Numbered from the stretch's first letter, positions 33,764 to 45,060 are shown. The stretch is DNA of 64,000 nt from Hymenolepis diminuta (GCA_900708905.1 CAADRB010000057.1:476363-540362), one strand, 5' to 3'. Notes: generated by a model from the sequence alone, not told the origin. Made by a program: numbers and translations.

Positions 33764-35842
33764 TCATTCTTGAATGTTCTCTGTATCTGATGTCGTGGTC
33801 ATGTGCTGCTCCTGCTGAGTTAATTCGTTTTCATGATTTGCTATTAACCGAAGCATATATTGTATTTTTTCCGTTAAAGCTGGCGTCTGTTGACCATCTG
33901 CATTTAAGCAACACATAATACATTGCATCACTTTAAGTAATTTTCTCAATGTTTCTGAATTAAATACTCCCGATTGGATTGCATCCTTCAATGGATCTAA
34001 AAGAAAAGACAGAAGAGTTTCCTTATCAGTCTCCGGGATTTCAATATCTGGTCTTGTCTTTTTCACCACTTTCTCCAAGTAATGTACTAGGCAGCTCAAA
34101 AGTTTTTTTGGATCGATATTCGTTGATTTTAATCCTAGATTAACTCGGATTTGATTCACCTTCTTGAGTAAATATCTCCCATCTTTCTGTTTGTCCAGTT
34201 CAAACTCAAGACAACGCATTATCTTAGGGAGCTGTTCTTTGTATCCTTCGTCGACTGTGTGTGATCCAGTAACAGCTATCATAGTATCAAGTACGAGTTT
34301 CACATGATTGAAGAAATTCGATTGGGGAAACTGAATGTCATCACTGTACTGACTCACAAATTTTTTTAAGTGGTGAATTAGACATTTTAAAATTTGAGTT
34401 TCCTTAATTCCCCTGCTCCTTTCGGATATTGATAGATTCGCACTTAATTTCCATGTTTTCTTTTGAGGGGTTTTAGGTGGTGAGTAATTGTATACCACCT
34501 CCATATGCTTGCGTAAGCGAATGATTTCTCGAAGTATAAGTTCAGCTGAACCCTCCTGTTTGTAAAGTTCACATTCCACATTCTTCAGAAGGACTAATAT
34601 CGCTCGCATAGTCTTAAGATCTCCCTTGTTATCGTGAATAAACTCTTTAATACATTTCACAGTGAAATAAAGAGCAGTTAGCATGTCCGTGTCGTCAAAC
34701 TTAATCTCCGGTTGAATTTGTTCAAGGAATGATTTAATTTTATTCATAATTGCTATCAGCTCGGGAGTTGAATTGAGGGAGTTAACATCACTTGATTGGT
34801 TAATATTAACATCCTGAATTTTCACACCTGTTTCGGACTGGAGGCTATAGTATTTACAAACTTCCAAGTTAATATTATTGTGTAGTTCTAAAAATGTTTC
34901 CGAAGATTTATCAGCTGAATGTACTGCTTGAAAAGTATCCTGAATGGCTTGCATAAGGCAGGTGATTTTATCACTCGAACAACAGTCTTGAAACCCTTCT
35001 GTTTGCAGATGTTCTATTTCTTCTGCCATTTGCGTATTCAAGTTCTCACTTTCTGGAGCCTGCTGAACCTCACTGGGATTTTGAATACTAGCATTATTTT
35101 CGTTTTTATTCAATTTGGGAGACTCAATCTGCGAATCTTCATTCTCTACAATATCTCCTTCTATAATATTTTGATTGGTGAGCTGCTTCATCGGCTCTTT
35201 AGATTGCTTAAGCAAATTTAAAACTTCCTTAATTTCTGAAAATATTGGCTTGTCTGTAGATCCCTGCCGTTTCATTGAGGAATAGATAAATTTCAGATGA
35301 CTCTCAATTTTGCCTATTCGGAGAGATTTTGAGGGATTGGACTCAACAAAACCCCTTAAGATTGTTAAAATTACACGCAACTGTTTTTCAGAATTCTCCG
35401 TTTTAGGCGTTAGATCTTTGATATGCTTATTGAGGTAATTTATAGATTTATTAACATAGAAATTGTTCAGATAGCTATCTTTAATATTGGTGCTCTGTAA
35501 TTTCGCGACATCCATTGAAATGGAGAGTAGCGACTCTGATAAATCGTTAACTTTTTCGTTCAGTTTCTTCACTGTATTTTGGAGATGCTGTAGAATGACA
35601 TCACTATGATTAGCAGAAGAGCTATTCTTGACAATTTTTAGGAATATTTCTTTCATTTCTTGAATCTCCTGCAAAACCAGGGCTTCACTAATTATCGGCC
35701 TTTGATATTGTCGCTGAGAAACATTCGTTGCCCGATTACTATCGTTGATATTCAGTATTATTTGAGTAGTGGATCTTGGGACGTAATTCGCTTTGATCTC
35801 ATTATTTGTATTTATTGAATCGATATCAATTTGGTCTTTCAT
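33764..35842 (-). CDS. Single-exon leucine-rich helical repeat protein, unknown function
   Basis: Complete frame of 692 codons from ATG 35842, very rich in Lys, Glu, Asn, Ile and Leu, with no intron. The C-terminal half shows at least two, perhaps three, repeats of about 100 residues with the pattern CLxHxLxKxV ... P ... LLxxLxxxI ... MxCLxxxL ... LxxI: LIHHLKKFVSQ with IMRCLEFELDKQ (about residues 490-570), and CLVHYLEKVVKK with VMQCIMCCLNAD (about 580-690). An earlier partial copy holds LLKNVECELYKQ. The repeat also appears in the neighbour at 37879-39921 (LRCLIAQLKSAIQ, HILCYIDDEFQQQ), so the two look like diverged duplicates. No signal peptide, membrane helix or enzyme motif. I do not recognise the family. 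Confidence 0.78.
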   Translation of the reverse strand: MKDQIDIDSINTNNEIKANYVPRSTTQIILNINDSNRATNVSQRQYQRPIISEALVLQEIQEMKEIFLKIVKNSSSANHSDVILQHLQNTVKKLNEKVNDLSESLLSISMDVAKLQSTNIKDSYLNNFYVNKSINYLNKHIKDLTPKTENSEKQLRVILTILRGFVESNPSKSLRIGKIESHLKFIYSSMKRQGSTDKPIFSEIKEVLNLLKQSKEPMKQLTNQNIIEGDIVENEDSQIESPKLNKNENNASIQNPSEVQQAPESENLNTQMAEEIEHLQTEGFQDCCSSDKITCLMQAIQDTFQAVHSADKSSETFLELHNNINLEVCKYYSLQSETGVKIQDVNINQSSDVNSLNSTPELIAIMNKIKSFLEQIQPEIKFDDTDMLTALYFTVKCIKEFIHDNKGDLKTMRAILVLLKNVECELYKQEGSAELILREIIRLRKHMEVVYNYSPPKTPQKKTWKLSANLSISERSRGIKETQILKCLIHHLKKFVSQYSDDIQFPQSNFFNHVKLVLDTMIAVTGSHTVDEGYKEQLPKIMRCLEFELDKQKDGRYLLKKVNQIRVNLGLKSTNIDPKKLLSCLVHYLEKVVKKTRPDIEIPETDKETLLSFLLDPLKDAIQSGVFNSETLRKLLKVMQCIMCCLNADGQQTPALTEKIQYMLRLIANHENELTQQEQHMTTTSDTENIQE

Positions 35843-37878
35843 TTAGAGAAGATAGGAGAAATAAAATGATGAAAGCCCTGAATATCAAAGTCTAGTTTGC
35901 AAAAATGACAATTGTTTTCTTTAAAACGTGACTTCAATGCCATTCAAATGGTTCACGTTAATAGAGAACGGGGACAATTAATTTAGGGTGGTACCTAAGA
36001 CAGACAGAAAAATAATATTATTGTGATGTCTTGCGGAGTTTTGATATATCTCAAACTCCATACGTGAGAGGTAATATTTCTCAGACCTTTTGCTTTTCCC
36101 GCTACTTTCTTTGAGAAGAACAATGGCATTCTATGGCTTCAATAGTGAGAAAGTCACATTTAGGCTTTTCATCTCCTGGTCAGTTTATATTCTTACGACT
36201 GGATGTATACCAATATGTGTCAATACCCTAACTTCTAATTTAGCAGGCATGCATGTTGTTCACCACTTGTTTGAAAATTAAGAACTTAAAGGCATACTGA
36301 CAAGGGAAAAAGCAGTGGTCAATTAATAATATTTTTTCATCAATTCGTCTGGACGCCAATTATTATACGCAGAGTGAAATCCACTCCACTTTTTTCGAGT
36401 TGATGACGAGTATGTTCAGCAGATAAAGAATGAAATGTATGATTTGTTCCCTAATAGAACATGTACTAGAGTCAAATAATTTCAATATGATTTAAAGTCT
36501 AAATGAGATCGTAATCGGATTTCCAATTCGAATTGGCGCAACAGTAAGAAGGGGAATGACAGAATTGGAATCATCTATTTTGCTAGAATCTAGAGATGAT
36601 TTATTCATACCACCCTATTGCGCCTCTGCATTCTTGTGTTCCTGCTCACATAGGCCTCATCTTTTACTCCCGCTTTCCTCCCCTACGTTCACTAAAGCTT
36701 ATTAGCATCCCTCATCCCTCACTCTGCTCATTGTCATGATTATTATGAGCCCTCCGCTTGTTAGAGGTAGGTTCGCAACCTACTGGACCAAAGTGAGGCA
36801 CACGCTGCACACAGAGTGGGTCAATGGGGAAGCCCAACTTGGAGCTTGGTGTGACCATTGTCTTGATCAGGTAGCCTGTAAAGGAAGTAAATACGTTATT
36901 TTATGGCTACGAAACAGAATAGATGTCATAATTGTGGATGCAGATCAATTTAGAGGGCTTTTCATCCTTTACGTTCTCAGTATGTATATTTATTGATTTA
37001 TAAAGAGTATTTAATCACTATTTAAATCATACCATTCCACCCAAAGCATTTGGGAATTGAATTAGAGCTATTATCATGAAGATGGGTACTTCTTTGGACA
37101 AATTAAATGATACTTTTTGAGGCTAAAAATAATCATTGACACTCGATAAGTATGCCAATTAACCGTGAAGGATGACGATATATTTTCAGAATTACTCTTT
37201 ATTCGCATTCTCTTTAAAAATACTTCGATCTTTCGTCCATGCAGACACAGTGACGTCTTTTACGTCCCTATGACGCAAGATCCTTAACTTTCATATCTAA
37301 ACGCGTTTACAACGCCCTCGTTTCATTTAAAAGTACATCTGCGTTCATGTTCTCGCACGATCTACCCAAGTGACTCAAAACTGTCTTTGTTTTTGCACTC
37401 AAAACATTGATACACACCTGTCAGGTACCGGCAAATACGCTTCCCTCTGCTCTCCTCTCCTCTCCTCTGTTCCTCAGCCTTCTGCTCTCTCTCTCTTTCT
37501 TCAATCCTCGTTGTATCTTCCTTGAATTGCATTTTGGTCTTATCAACTCTTCTGCTCCACAAATGTTGTTAGCTCCTACTCAAACAGCTACGAACTGTTA
37601 GACGTGTTGCTGCTGTTGGTTGTTAGCTGGTAACTGTTAGTTGTTAACTCCAACAACTGTTTTTAGTCTACAAATGTTATATTTTGTAAAATCTAGTTGC
37701 ACTTGTACAAAAGCTAAGTCTGGTGGTTAATTTCACAATTCCGTAGGTATTAACCTACCTCATTGTAATGATTAAAAGACCGCAGTGTCATTTACAATGG
37801 AAACAAATAGTTTACTGATCAAATAAGATGAAAATAAAATAATTAAAATGAATGCACAAGGAAATAAGAAATATCTTT
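35843..37878. other. Intergenic region between coiled-coil genes
   Basis: No gene supported. It holds a small open frame at 36736-36996 in a GC-richer patch, a perfect hairpin GTAGGTTCGCAACCTAC near 36764, a CRE-like TGACGTC near 37252 and a long pyrimidine tract at 37441-37503. These may be 5' regulatory sequences or repeat remnants. Confidence 0.45.
37441..37503 (+). repeat. CT-rich polypyrimidine tract
   Basis: An almost uninterrupted run of C and T with repeated CTCTC and TCCTC units. Low-complexity sequence. Confidence 0.7.
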
Positions 37879-39921
37879 TCAGCGTTGGTGTTTAAGAAAA
37901 TTTTTAAGCTTCTTGAAGTCTTTTTTACGTTGGTGTTCTTTCGGCTGGTTGGTGCCTCCACTGATACCGTCAATTATTGAGCAAAAGAATAGTCTGCTTA
38001 CTACCTCTAGACACTCAGAATTAGACTGAATCATTTTCTGCTCCATCTTATCCAGGGTATCTTTAATCTCATTAACCTGGCGGATATTGTCACTGTTTGA
38101 CGTTAAGATGGCCCCAATTTGATGAACTGTGCTGAGAAGTTTTTCAACTGTACTCTCTTGGACGCCAGAAAGCTCTTTTTCCAAATTCTGAACTAACTCG
38201 TGAAATTTGGCTATAACCAATGCAACTGGCGAATTCACAAAATTAGCAGAAGGTGTAGGTATATACTGTTCATTCTGATATCCCATAACGGACTTGCCAG
38301 CATCGATGATAGTTGGTGAGATAGGATTTGAGGTATCTAGCATTCTTTCTTCGTTAGGATTCTTAGAGCTTATTGAGGAATGAATTAGTTTTGCGTTAAT
38401 AATTTCTAACAGTTTTCGAATATTCACATCTAAGGGGTTTGAAAAACTACCCTGTTGTTGAAATTCATCATCTATATAGCACAAAATATGTGCAGTATTC
38501 ACTAAATTTTCATAATCGATGTACCCATTCCGCAAAATTTCTCTCAATACATCAAGTAAGCAGCCTAATTCTGCTGCCACATCAGTACGTTCTGATATTG
38601 GTGGATTTGGATGAAGTGGCTGGATGGCTGACTTTAATTGAGCAATCAGACAACGAAGTCGGGGGGTTGATTTGACGTTTTGATCCAAGTTGCAGAATTG
38701 TTTTTCTGGCTCACAGTGCTTGAGAGTCTCTAAAACTAATACGATCTCCTTCAATATGAAGATAACTTCTTTTTGAGTATCATTGTCAAATTCTTGCATC
38801 TCTTTGAAGAACTCCGTTAGTTCGTTTTGAAAGCTCTCATTTTGGGAAGTAACTATTGGAGTTTCTAGAAAATTGGTTATTAGGGTCGGAGACTCTTCCT
38901 GGGTAGTTGAAGTCAGATACTGGGGTAAATTATTGGAGGGTAACTCAGCCGGCTTTTTGCTGAAATCATTTTTAAATAGAACCTCTAACTCTTCTAGTAA
39001 ACATGCAAATCTTTCTTGAATGAGATCGAACTTATCTTCCGGCAAGAACAATTGCATATTTAATAAGATATTCAATCCTTGATCACCCTCAATGATTTGA
39101 GTACTAATGAAGTTATCTACATTCTCGTCAGTTGGGACCTCGTTAATCGACGGTTTTGGAAGTTCCACTTTGGTCAAGGCGAGCTTGTCCACATTCTCAT
39201 CTTGATAATTATACTGGTCTGATTCCTTGTCCAAGGACGGTGTTGGATAAAAGTCAATAGTCGGCTGATTCTGAATCCCATCTAGAATATTTTCTTCAAG
39301 TGCAGACTCCTTAATAGTGATATCTTCTTTTTCATTTACACCGGTTCTGTCTGAAGAAATAGGCTCTAATGGACCTATTTCTTTCTTATCATTGAGGAAT
39401 TCTTTATTCTCAGGTGAATTTTCCCTTTGAATATCATATCCTCGCTCTTTTTTCACTACCTCAATTTTCCCTTCAATATTTCCAGAACTGGTCTTTTTTA
39501 TAGATATGTGACTTGATTTTTGAATTCGCCTAGAAATCTTGGCAGTTTTTAGACTTTTACTAGATGATAGATATTTTTGTGAATCAGTTTTAACTGGAAA
39601 GACGCCATTCTGACTTTTTATGCATGCAAGAGGTTGAATATCAGTTCCACAGGCGCTAATTGAGACATTGCATGCTTTAATCCTTGGGCGCAGATTAGGT
39701 AAAGGCATCCGAACACTAATCTTTTTCACGTGTTCTTTCTTTGATTTGGAACTACTTACGGATTTTGGAATTATTAAATTGACATTAATTTCATCGGTAG
39801 CGTCCCAATTCTCTTCAGAATTCAGGCGGAAGTAGGCTTTCCAGTCCTTCCCATTAGAGGTATTTAAATTGGATTTGACTTTTTGTTTAAAAGCCTGCCG
39901 ACCTTGGATTTTGAGAGGCAT
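37879..39921 (-). CDS. Single-exon leucine-rich helical repeat protein, paralogue of the 33764-35842 product
   Basis: Complete frame of 680 codons from ATG 39921. The first 200 residues are basic and Ser/Lys-rich (for example SKSKKEHVKKISVRMP). The middle is acidic. The C-terminal half contains helical Leu/Glu-rich segments resembling the neighbour at 33764: CLIAQLKSAIQP (near residue 427), LLDVLREILRNG, HILCYIDDEFQQQGS (near 475-490) and IRKLLEIINAKL, followed by a Gln/Glu-rich coiled-coil-like section and a basic end (KKLKNFLKHQR). No intron, signal peptide or membrane helix. It shares codon use and composition with the other four large frames of the block. Function unknown. Confidence 0.75.
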   Translation of the reverse strand: MPLKIQGRQAFKQKVKSNLNTSNGKDWKAYFRLNSEENWDATDEINVNLIIPKSVSSSKSKKEHVKKISVRMPLPNLRPRIKACNVSISACGTDIQPLACIKSQNGVFPVKTDSQKYLSSSKSLKTAKISRRIQKSSHISIKKTSSGNIEGKIEVVKKERGYDIQRENSPENKEFLNDKKEIGPLEPISSDRTGVNEKEDITIKESALEENILDGIQNQPTIDFYPTPSLDKESDQYNYQDENVDKLALTKVELPKPSINEVPTDENVDNFISTQIIEGDQGLNILLNMQLFLPEDKFDLIQERFACLLEELEVLFKNDFSKKPAELPSNNLPQYLTSTTQEESPTLITNFLETPIVTSQNESFQNELTEFFKEMQEFDNDTQKEVIFILKEIVLVLETLKHCEPEKQFCNLDQNVKSTPRLRCLIAQLKSAIQPLHPNPPISERTDVAAELGCLLDVLREILRNGYIDYENLVNTAHILCYIDDEFQQQGSFSNPLDVNIRKLLEIINAKLIHSSISSKNPNEERMLDTSNPISPTIIDAGKSVMGYQNEQYIPTPSANFVNSPVALVIAKFHELVQNLEKELSGVQESTVEKLLSTVHQIGAILTSNSDNIRQVNEIKDTLDKMEQKMIQSNSECLEVVSRLFFCSIIDGISGGTNQPKEHQRKKDFKKLKNFLKHQR

Positions 39922-40764
39922 TTATTTGTCAATTTTGGGTGGTGCCACTCGCTATTTCCGATATTTCGGGACCGCGCTAATAGCGTTGTTTAGTAATATG
40001 AGAATCATCTGATCGACAAAACGTGGTAATCACATTGTTTTGCAGGGATTCAACCGAAATTCTGATATCAAATTCGTGTCACTTGTGCTCAGCATGGCGT
40101 GCGTAGAGCTCTCAGACTCCTTCGGCCTTTGATGCAGTCCGCTGGCCACCTCTGAATTCACTTGAATTCGTGTTCTCAATGCTGAAAATTACTCTCTTAT
40201 TAATTTTGTATTTCTTTTTGGATTTGAATTATCCCAAGAATGCCACTGAAGTAATGCTACGATTATGGTGGACTCAGATTCGTATCTGAGTTATACCACC
40301 GCCGAGCTTATAACCATATTGTTATTTTTCACATGAAAACTGATTGTAGAGACGTCAAGAAGAGTATGCATCTGCATCCATCTTATCGACAATAGAGCAT
40401 TGAGACAACCTGTGATGTTGAGCCATACCGCATAAGTAAGTGACTTACTAACCAGGACACAGGTCGACACGAGCTCAAAAAAAACGTTTTTGGAGTGGAG
40501 AGAAACGGAGGTTGAATAACAATGAATTATCTAATATCACTATGTCAAACAAGTTGTATTTTGTAATCTATTTTTACAGTTAAATAGGCATTCAAATTAT
40601 CAATGAGTGCTAATCGACCTCATAACTTTTTTCAATTAAGTACATTCATTCATTGAAAACTCAATACTCATATATGCTATTAGTCCGAGTATCGTAGGGG
40701 TATATAATTAGAATCAGAGAAGAGACACATACTAGACCTAATCAGTATTATAAAATATCATATA

Positions 40765-40814
40765 NNNNNNNNNNNNNNNNNNNNNNNNNNNNNNNNNNNN
40801 NNNNNNNNNNNNNN
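40765..40814. other. Assembly gap (50 N)
   Basis: Run of 50 N. The round number suggests a placeholder whose true length is unknown, so the distance between the two halves of the gene block is uncertain. Confidence 0.98.
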
Positions 40815-41370
40815 ATGTTCATTCCCTCGTATATCATTACTGATGGAAATTTACTAGGCATCATACCACCATACGAAACGTCATTAAATACTGTTAAATC
40901 ATAGCAAATATAAATATTAAGAGTAAATGACCAAAGTTTACATAGGGCACAAACAATAACGAATCGCTATCGGGAATTACTTTATATAAACATTTACTAA
41001 CCTGATAGATTAGAATGACCTTACGGAAGGGAATAAGCAAATATGAGGATCAACACGAATTCATAAGTGGCAATATTTCGCTATTTGTTACCGTTTTATA
41101 TGGTATGTATAATCGAAATTCTAGAAGTCGGTTGAGCATTTAATGGAGAATAATTTAACCTTAGATGGTATGTTATCCAGGTCCCCTGTCTAGCCATATG
41201 ACAAACTCTTCATATACATAAACAATTGTAACTGACAAAATATAATACGATATGATCTCAATAAGAAGAGTTCTCCGGTGTTTTGTACGTAGTTTCTGCT
41301 ATAGCCAGCAGATGTCTGTCAAAACCTGGTGATTAGAAATAATTGACCGACAATAAGATCTCTACTACAA

Positions 41371-41600
41371 TGTCTACAGGTGGTCCCGCTATGTGTTTGC
41401 TTGTTTGTACATAGATACCTAAGCAGATGTCGATCATCACGCCGGGACACCGACAACGAGACATAACTGACGTCTAACGAAGAAATGTTTTGTGTATAAA
41501 CCTAATTTACTAATTAGTAAATTGGGGTGGCTTGACTGCCACCTCCGAACTGATCTGACAACCTGAATGGCTTGACTTATTCCATCTATTCGATCTATGT
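41371..41600 (+). repeat. Dispersed repeat family 1, copy B
   Basis: Best preserved of three copies (others at 20921-21130 and 21271-21425). It shares CTACAGGTGGTCCCGCTATG with copy C and the interior from TACATA to CTTGACTTATTCC with copy A. No coding capacity. Confidence 0.55.
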
Positions 41601-42202
41601 GGCCCCGACAGACTCACAAAGTTATTACAGTTTACATTGTGCTACAGAAAGGATTCCTGTTTATTTTGTAATAGGTATATACGGTGACAAACGACTACTG
41701 TGTTAGGTAGTGCATTTATGGATACTATTATGACAGTTTAATCATTGCCTAAATAGGTTATAGCGACTTGAAGGAAATAAGTGTTATGTCACTGTATTTC
41801 CATCAGAAAAGTTAGATAAGCAATAACATTGGTTAATTTGTTTAGAAGATTTGTTAAATACCTTAAAAAATAACCAAGAAATGTAAAAAATTTCCTACAA
41901 TTATTTATGTACTGTGTCATAGATAAAATATTATAGGAGAAAGTTTACATATATTTCAATTAGTAAGAACGGGTTAAATGCATAACAGACTATATATAGA
42001 GCTACTTTAAGGGATATAACGCATACGACCAACTGCAGCTAACAGTTTATTTAGAAAATAAATATTACTATTTAATTTTGTGAATATGGGCATGGCGATA
42101 TCGCGTTGAAAAAGACTTGCACGTGTTACTTGGCGTTATTGATCTACATGTATTGCCGTTTAACTCATGTGAAAGTGTGGTTCCTGCGAATAAGGCAGTC
42201 GA

Positions 42203-44080
42203 ATGTCGCGTCATGATCCTCCTCACACCAAAATTTCCCGAAGACATAGACACAGGGATTCCTCACCTATTCGGGCATCTCACCCACCCCTCAGCTCCCA
42301 CCGAAGACCTTTAATTCTCACAAGATGCGATCAGGAAATCACTTCCCCTCTCTGTGCTGATGACGTAAATGAAGATGGTGGAAGTGAAGCATCAGACACC
42401 ACTATCACCACAGAAAGATCAAATGATTTGCCAATTAATTCCTATCAGTCCCTGATCTCTCAAGGTCGAATAAATTCTCAAGCCCAGATCAATACGAATT
42501 ACATATCTAGGCAGTGTCCTTGTACATGTTGTGATCCCTCAAGTATCGATAAATGTACAGAGCTCGAGGCGATGCGTCGAGGTTTAGCTCGAATTCAAGC
42601 TGGCCACGGACGTCCATCTGATTTCCTACCCGATAAACAGAACTCTCCAGTTGATCCCTATATCAAAAATAGTCTTGATGATATTCGACGTAGCATTATG
42701 GAAGTAAAGGAATCGAAACAGAGTTTCACTGGGAATGAAACTGCAGAGTCTCAGTTAGCTGGGCTGATAAAGGACATCCGAGAGAGTGTGGTAAATCCAT
42801 CCAACACAGGATTTACTAAATCTAGTCAAGACAACGCTGTAATGGACACACTTCAAGAGATCCGTAATGGTATCCAACAGCTCACAAAAGCAATAGAAGG
42901 CGTTCAAGCGGAGACGAAAGCAGGTCTTGCTGTAAAATCGGAGGATGCTCATGTTATTGAAGCTTTAGGAGAGATTCAGCAAACTTTGCATACTCTTTTA
43001 GGTATTCCGGAACCTGTAATTCGTGCAAAAGCAGAAAAGCCTGAAAATAAAACAGTTATGGGTGCTATCAATGAAATCCGAAAGAGTATTAAGCAGCTAG
43101 AAACTAATACAGAGGACGAAGTGGAAAGGCAGCAAGCTGATGAACTTATCGAAGCCATAAGTGAAATTCGACAGAGCGTTCGAGTTATGGCAGGACATTC
43201 ACCAGTAACTGATGATGAAATTACCCACGAAAAGTCCGAGGTTACTGTCGAAAAAGTTACGGATACGATGGCAAAGAGTTTTGGAGAATTACAGAAAACT
43301 ATTGAGAAGATATCAGAGCAGTTGATACATGAAAAGGAGGATGGTCGATTCCAATCCGAAAAAGAAAAGCGGAAAAAGGACAAGAAGGAGAAAAAGAAGA
43401 AACAGAAGAGAAGCAGAAGTATGTCGGATACTGAAAGTGAAGACAGCTTCACTGATTACGACAGTGATCGAGAATGCTGTAAAGATTCCCATCGAATGGG
43501 GAAGACTTGCGACAAAATCATCGATTTTCTGATCTCAAATGAGAAAAAGAGTGGACCTTATCCCCAAATTCAGCTGTTGATGCCCAATCAACCTCCGAGA
43601 TTTTTAGCCCCAATGTTTAGACCTCCACCTAGACCTCAAATGGCTTTACCACCCCCACCTCCGCAATTAAACCAAGTACCTCCACAGATGTATCCTCCGT
43701 ATTCCGTGACCGGCCCTCTTCAATCGTCTCAGATACCTGCAGGATCAAATGTTTATCAATCAAACATTTGTAATCGGTATCAATTTAAGCAGCGACCACA
43801 AATGGAGATAAGAGAGGCATCCCCTGAAGTAAATCTCCCACCGCCACCTCCACTGAATTGTATTGCTGTTCCACAAATAAACTCTCTTCACTCACAAGAT
43901 CCTGCTGAATCCTTTCAAGAGAACTCTAAACAACCGACCTTATACCGAGCTACAGCTATCGATGGGCAGCCTTCACCTAATATCTTTACTCGAAACTTTG
44001 TAGCTAGTGTTGAGGCTGATGAAAACAGTAGTGGAAAGAATTCAGATAAAAAATTCGTCTGCACACCTGCTAATTGGTGA
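42203..44080 (+). CDS. Single-exon EIRxSI-repeat protein with Lys-rich and Pro-rich regions, unknown function
   Basis: Complete frame of 625 codons from ATG 42203 to TGA. The N-terminus is His/Arg/Ser-rich, then a cysteine cluster CPCTCCDPSSIDKC near residue 110. Residues about 150-335 hold six repeats of about 30 residues: LDDIRRSIMEVKE, IKDIRESVV, LQEIRNGIQQL, LGEIQQTLHTL, INEIRKSIKQLE and ISEIRQSVRVM. Next come a Lys-rich stretch (KKEKKKKQKR, about 388-405), an acidic DSFTDYDSDRE, a Pro-rich region (about 450-500) containing PRFLAPMFRPPPRPQ, and the C-terminal FTRNFVASVEAD...KKFVC. The same order (repeats, PxxFIAPYFRP, FTLSFV...FLC) recurs in the gene at 46126. A poly(A) signal lies about 245 bases downstream. 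No known family recognised. Confidence 0.82.
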   Translation: MSRHDPPHTKISRRHRHRDSSPIRASHPPLSSHRRPLILTRCDQEITSPLCADDVNEDGGSEASDTTITTERSNDLPINSYQSLISQGRINSQAQINTNYISRQCPCTCCDPSSIDKCTELEAMRRGLARIQAGHGRPSDFLPDKQNSPVDPYIKNSLDDIRRSIMEVKESKQSFTGNETAESQLAGLIKDIRESVVNPSNTGFTKSSQDNAVMDTLQEIRNGIQQLTKAIEGVQAETKAGLAVKSEDAHVIEALGEIQQTLHTLLGIPEPVIRAKAEKPENKTVMGAINEIRKSIKQLETNTEDEVERQQADELIEAISEIRQSVRVMAGHSPVTDDEITHEKSEVTVEKVTDTMAKSFGELQKTIEKISEQLIHEKEDGRFQSEKEKRKKDKKEKKKKQKRSRSMSDTESEDSFTDYDSDRECCKDSHRMGKTCDKIIDFLISNEKKSGPYPQIQLLMPNQPPRFLAPMFRPPPRPQMALPPPPPQLNQVPPQMYPPYSVTGPLQSSQIPAGSNVYQSNICNRYQFKQRPQMEIREASPEVNLPPPPPLNCIAVPQINSLHSQDPAESFQENSKQPTLYRATAIDGQPSPNIFTRNFVASVEADENSSGKNSDKKFVCTPANW

Positions 44081-44323
44081 TATTTTATTTGACCTAATTA
44101 TACACATTTGCCTTTCTTTTAATCCGCCGTCTCTTATCAATTACGTTAAGGATTCTGTAGAATGTGTAACGCAACTAAGATGAATTAGACGAATAGGAAT
44201 GTCTTAAAAATCTTTAGTTAGGCGTTTAGAAAATCTACATTAACAAAAAAGTAATATGCAGATATTATTTTTATATCTACAATATAAAAATGCATGCGAA
44301 GTAGTGGACGACTTAGAATGAGA

Positions 44324-44329
44324 AATAAA
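44324..44329 (+). terminator. Polyadenylation signal after the 42203-44080 gene
   Basis: AATAAA about 245 bases past the stop codon; a second AATAAA lies near 44634. Confidence 0.4.
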
Positions 44330-44825
44330 TGTGTCAATAGCACATTAGGGAAATATCAGGAAAGGTGATAATGAGGATACGATGTTGAGCTCTTCTAGAA
44401 GCGCACAAGTTAACAATATGAGCTAATGAATAATGAATCCAAAATACCAAAATTATATTCATTTAGCAGATAAACATGTGGTTCCGGAATGGTTGTATCT
44501 GGTAAACAAGTGGCGAGCACATATTATTTACAACTCCTAACGATTTCTACAACGCGGTTAGGAAAAATGTCTTCGGTTTTTCAAGAAACAGTGCATTTCT
44601 CAAAACTTTAAAAATGTAAAGCTTATCTCCAGAAATAAAGGTTCTTTCTGAAAAAATTGAAACAGAATATTTTTGTGATTTCCATATTATTTCTACTGCC
44701 CCTGTTTCCCATACTTCCAGCAAAAATTGTCCTCTATCTCCTGCTGTACCATTATATCCTATGGTACTTTTTACTGTAACTAGTTCACTCTCTATGGAAT
44801 TCTCCAGCGCTTCTTGACTTCGAGT

Positions 44826-45060
44826 CTATCGTGCCCAAGCAATAATCAAATCCCGAAATTCTGTCTCTGTGATCATCAGACAAATCAAGTATGCTGCTTA
44901 AAGTGATAGGAAGAAGGTTATTGTACTCTTACCTCCAAAATTCATGAATATTCCACCATGACCAAGTTCCAAAATGTCATCGTCAGTGTAATCACACTCT
45001 GGATAAACCAAAGTACGATCAGCACCGGCGGATGATAAATAAAGCGACCCAAAGAAATGG
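44826..45060 (-). pseudogene. Candidate two-exon 3' end of an unidentified minus-strand gene or gene remnant
   Basis: A minus-strand exon ending at a good donor (44933, GGAG|GTAAGAG) joins in phase to 44896-44826, which ends in TAG. The upstream part reads THFFGSLYLSSAGADRTL, then DYTDDDILELGHGGIFMNF, then AAYLICLMITETEFRDLI. The exon's 5' acceptor is not clear because a stop codon lies just upstream in frame. A further minus-strand open stretch at 45817-45629 with an internal donor could be an earlier exon. No family was recognised. It may be a real small gene, a broken one or chance. Confidence 0.3.

Larger units (their letters stand above)
39922..42202. other. Divergent intergenic region with assembly gap
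   Basis: Separates the three minus-strand genes from the two plus-strand genes of the coiled-coil block, so it should contain divergent promoters. It includes the 50-N gap and a copy of dispersed repeat 1. No gene is seen on either side of the gap. Confidence 0.5.
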
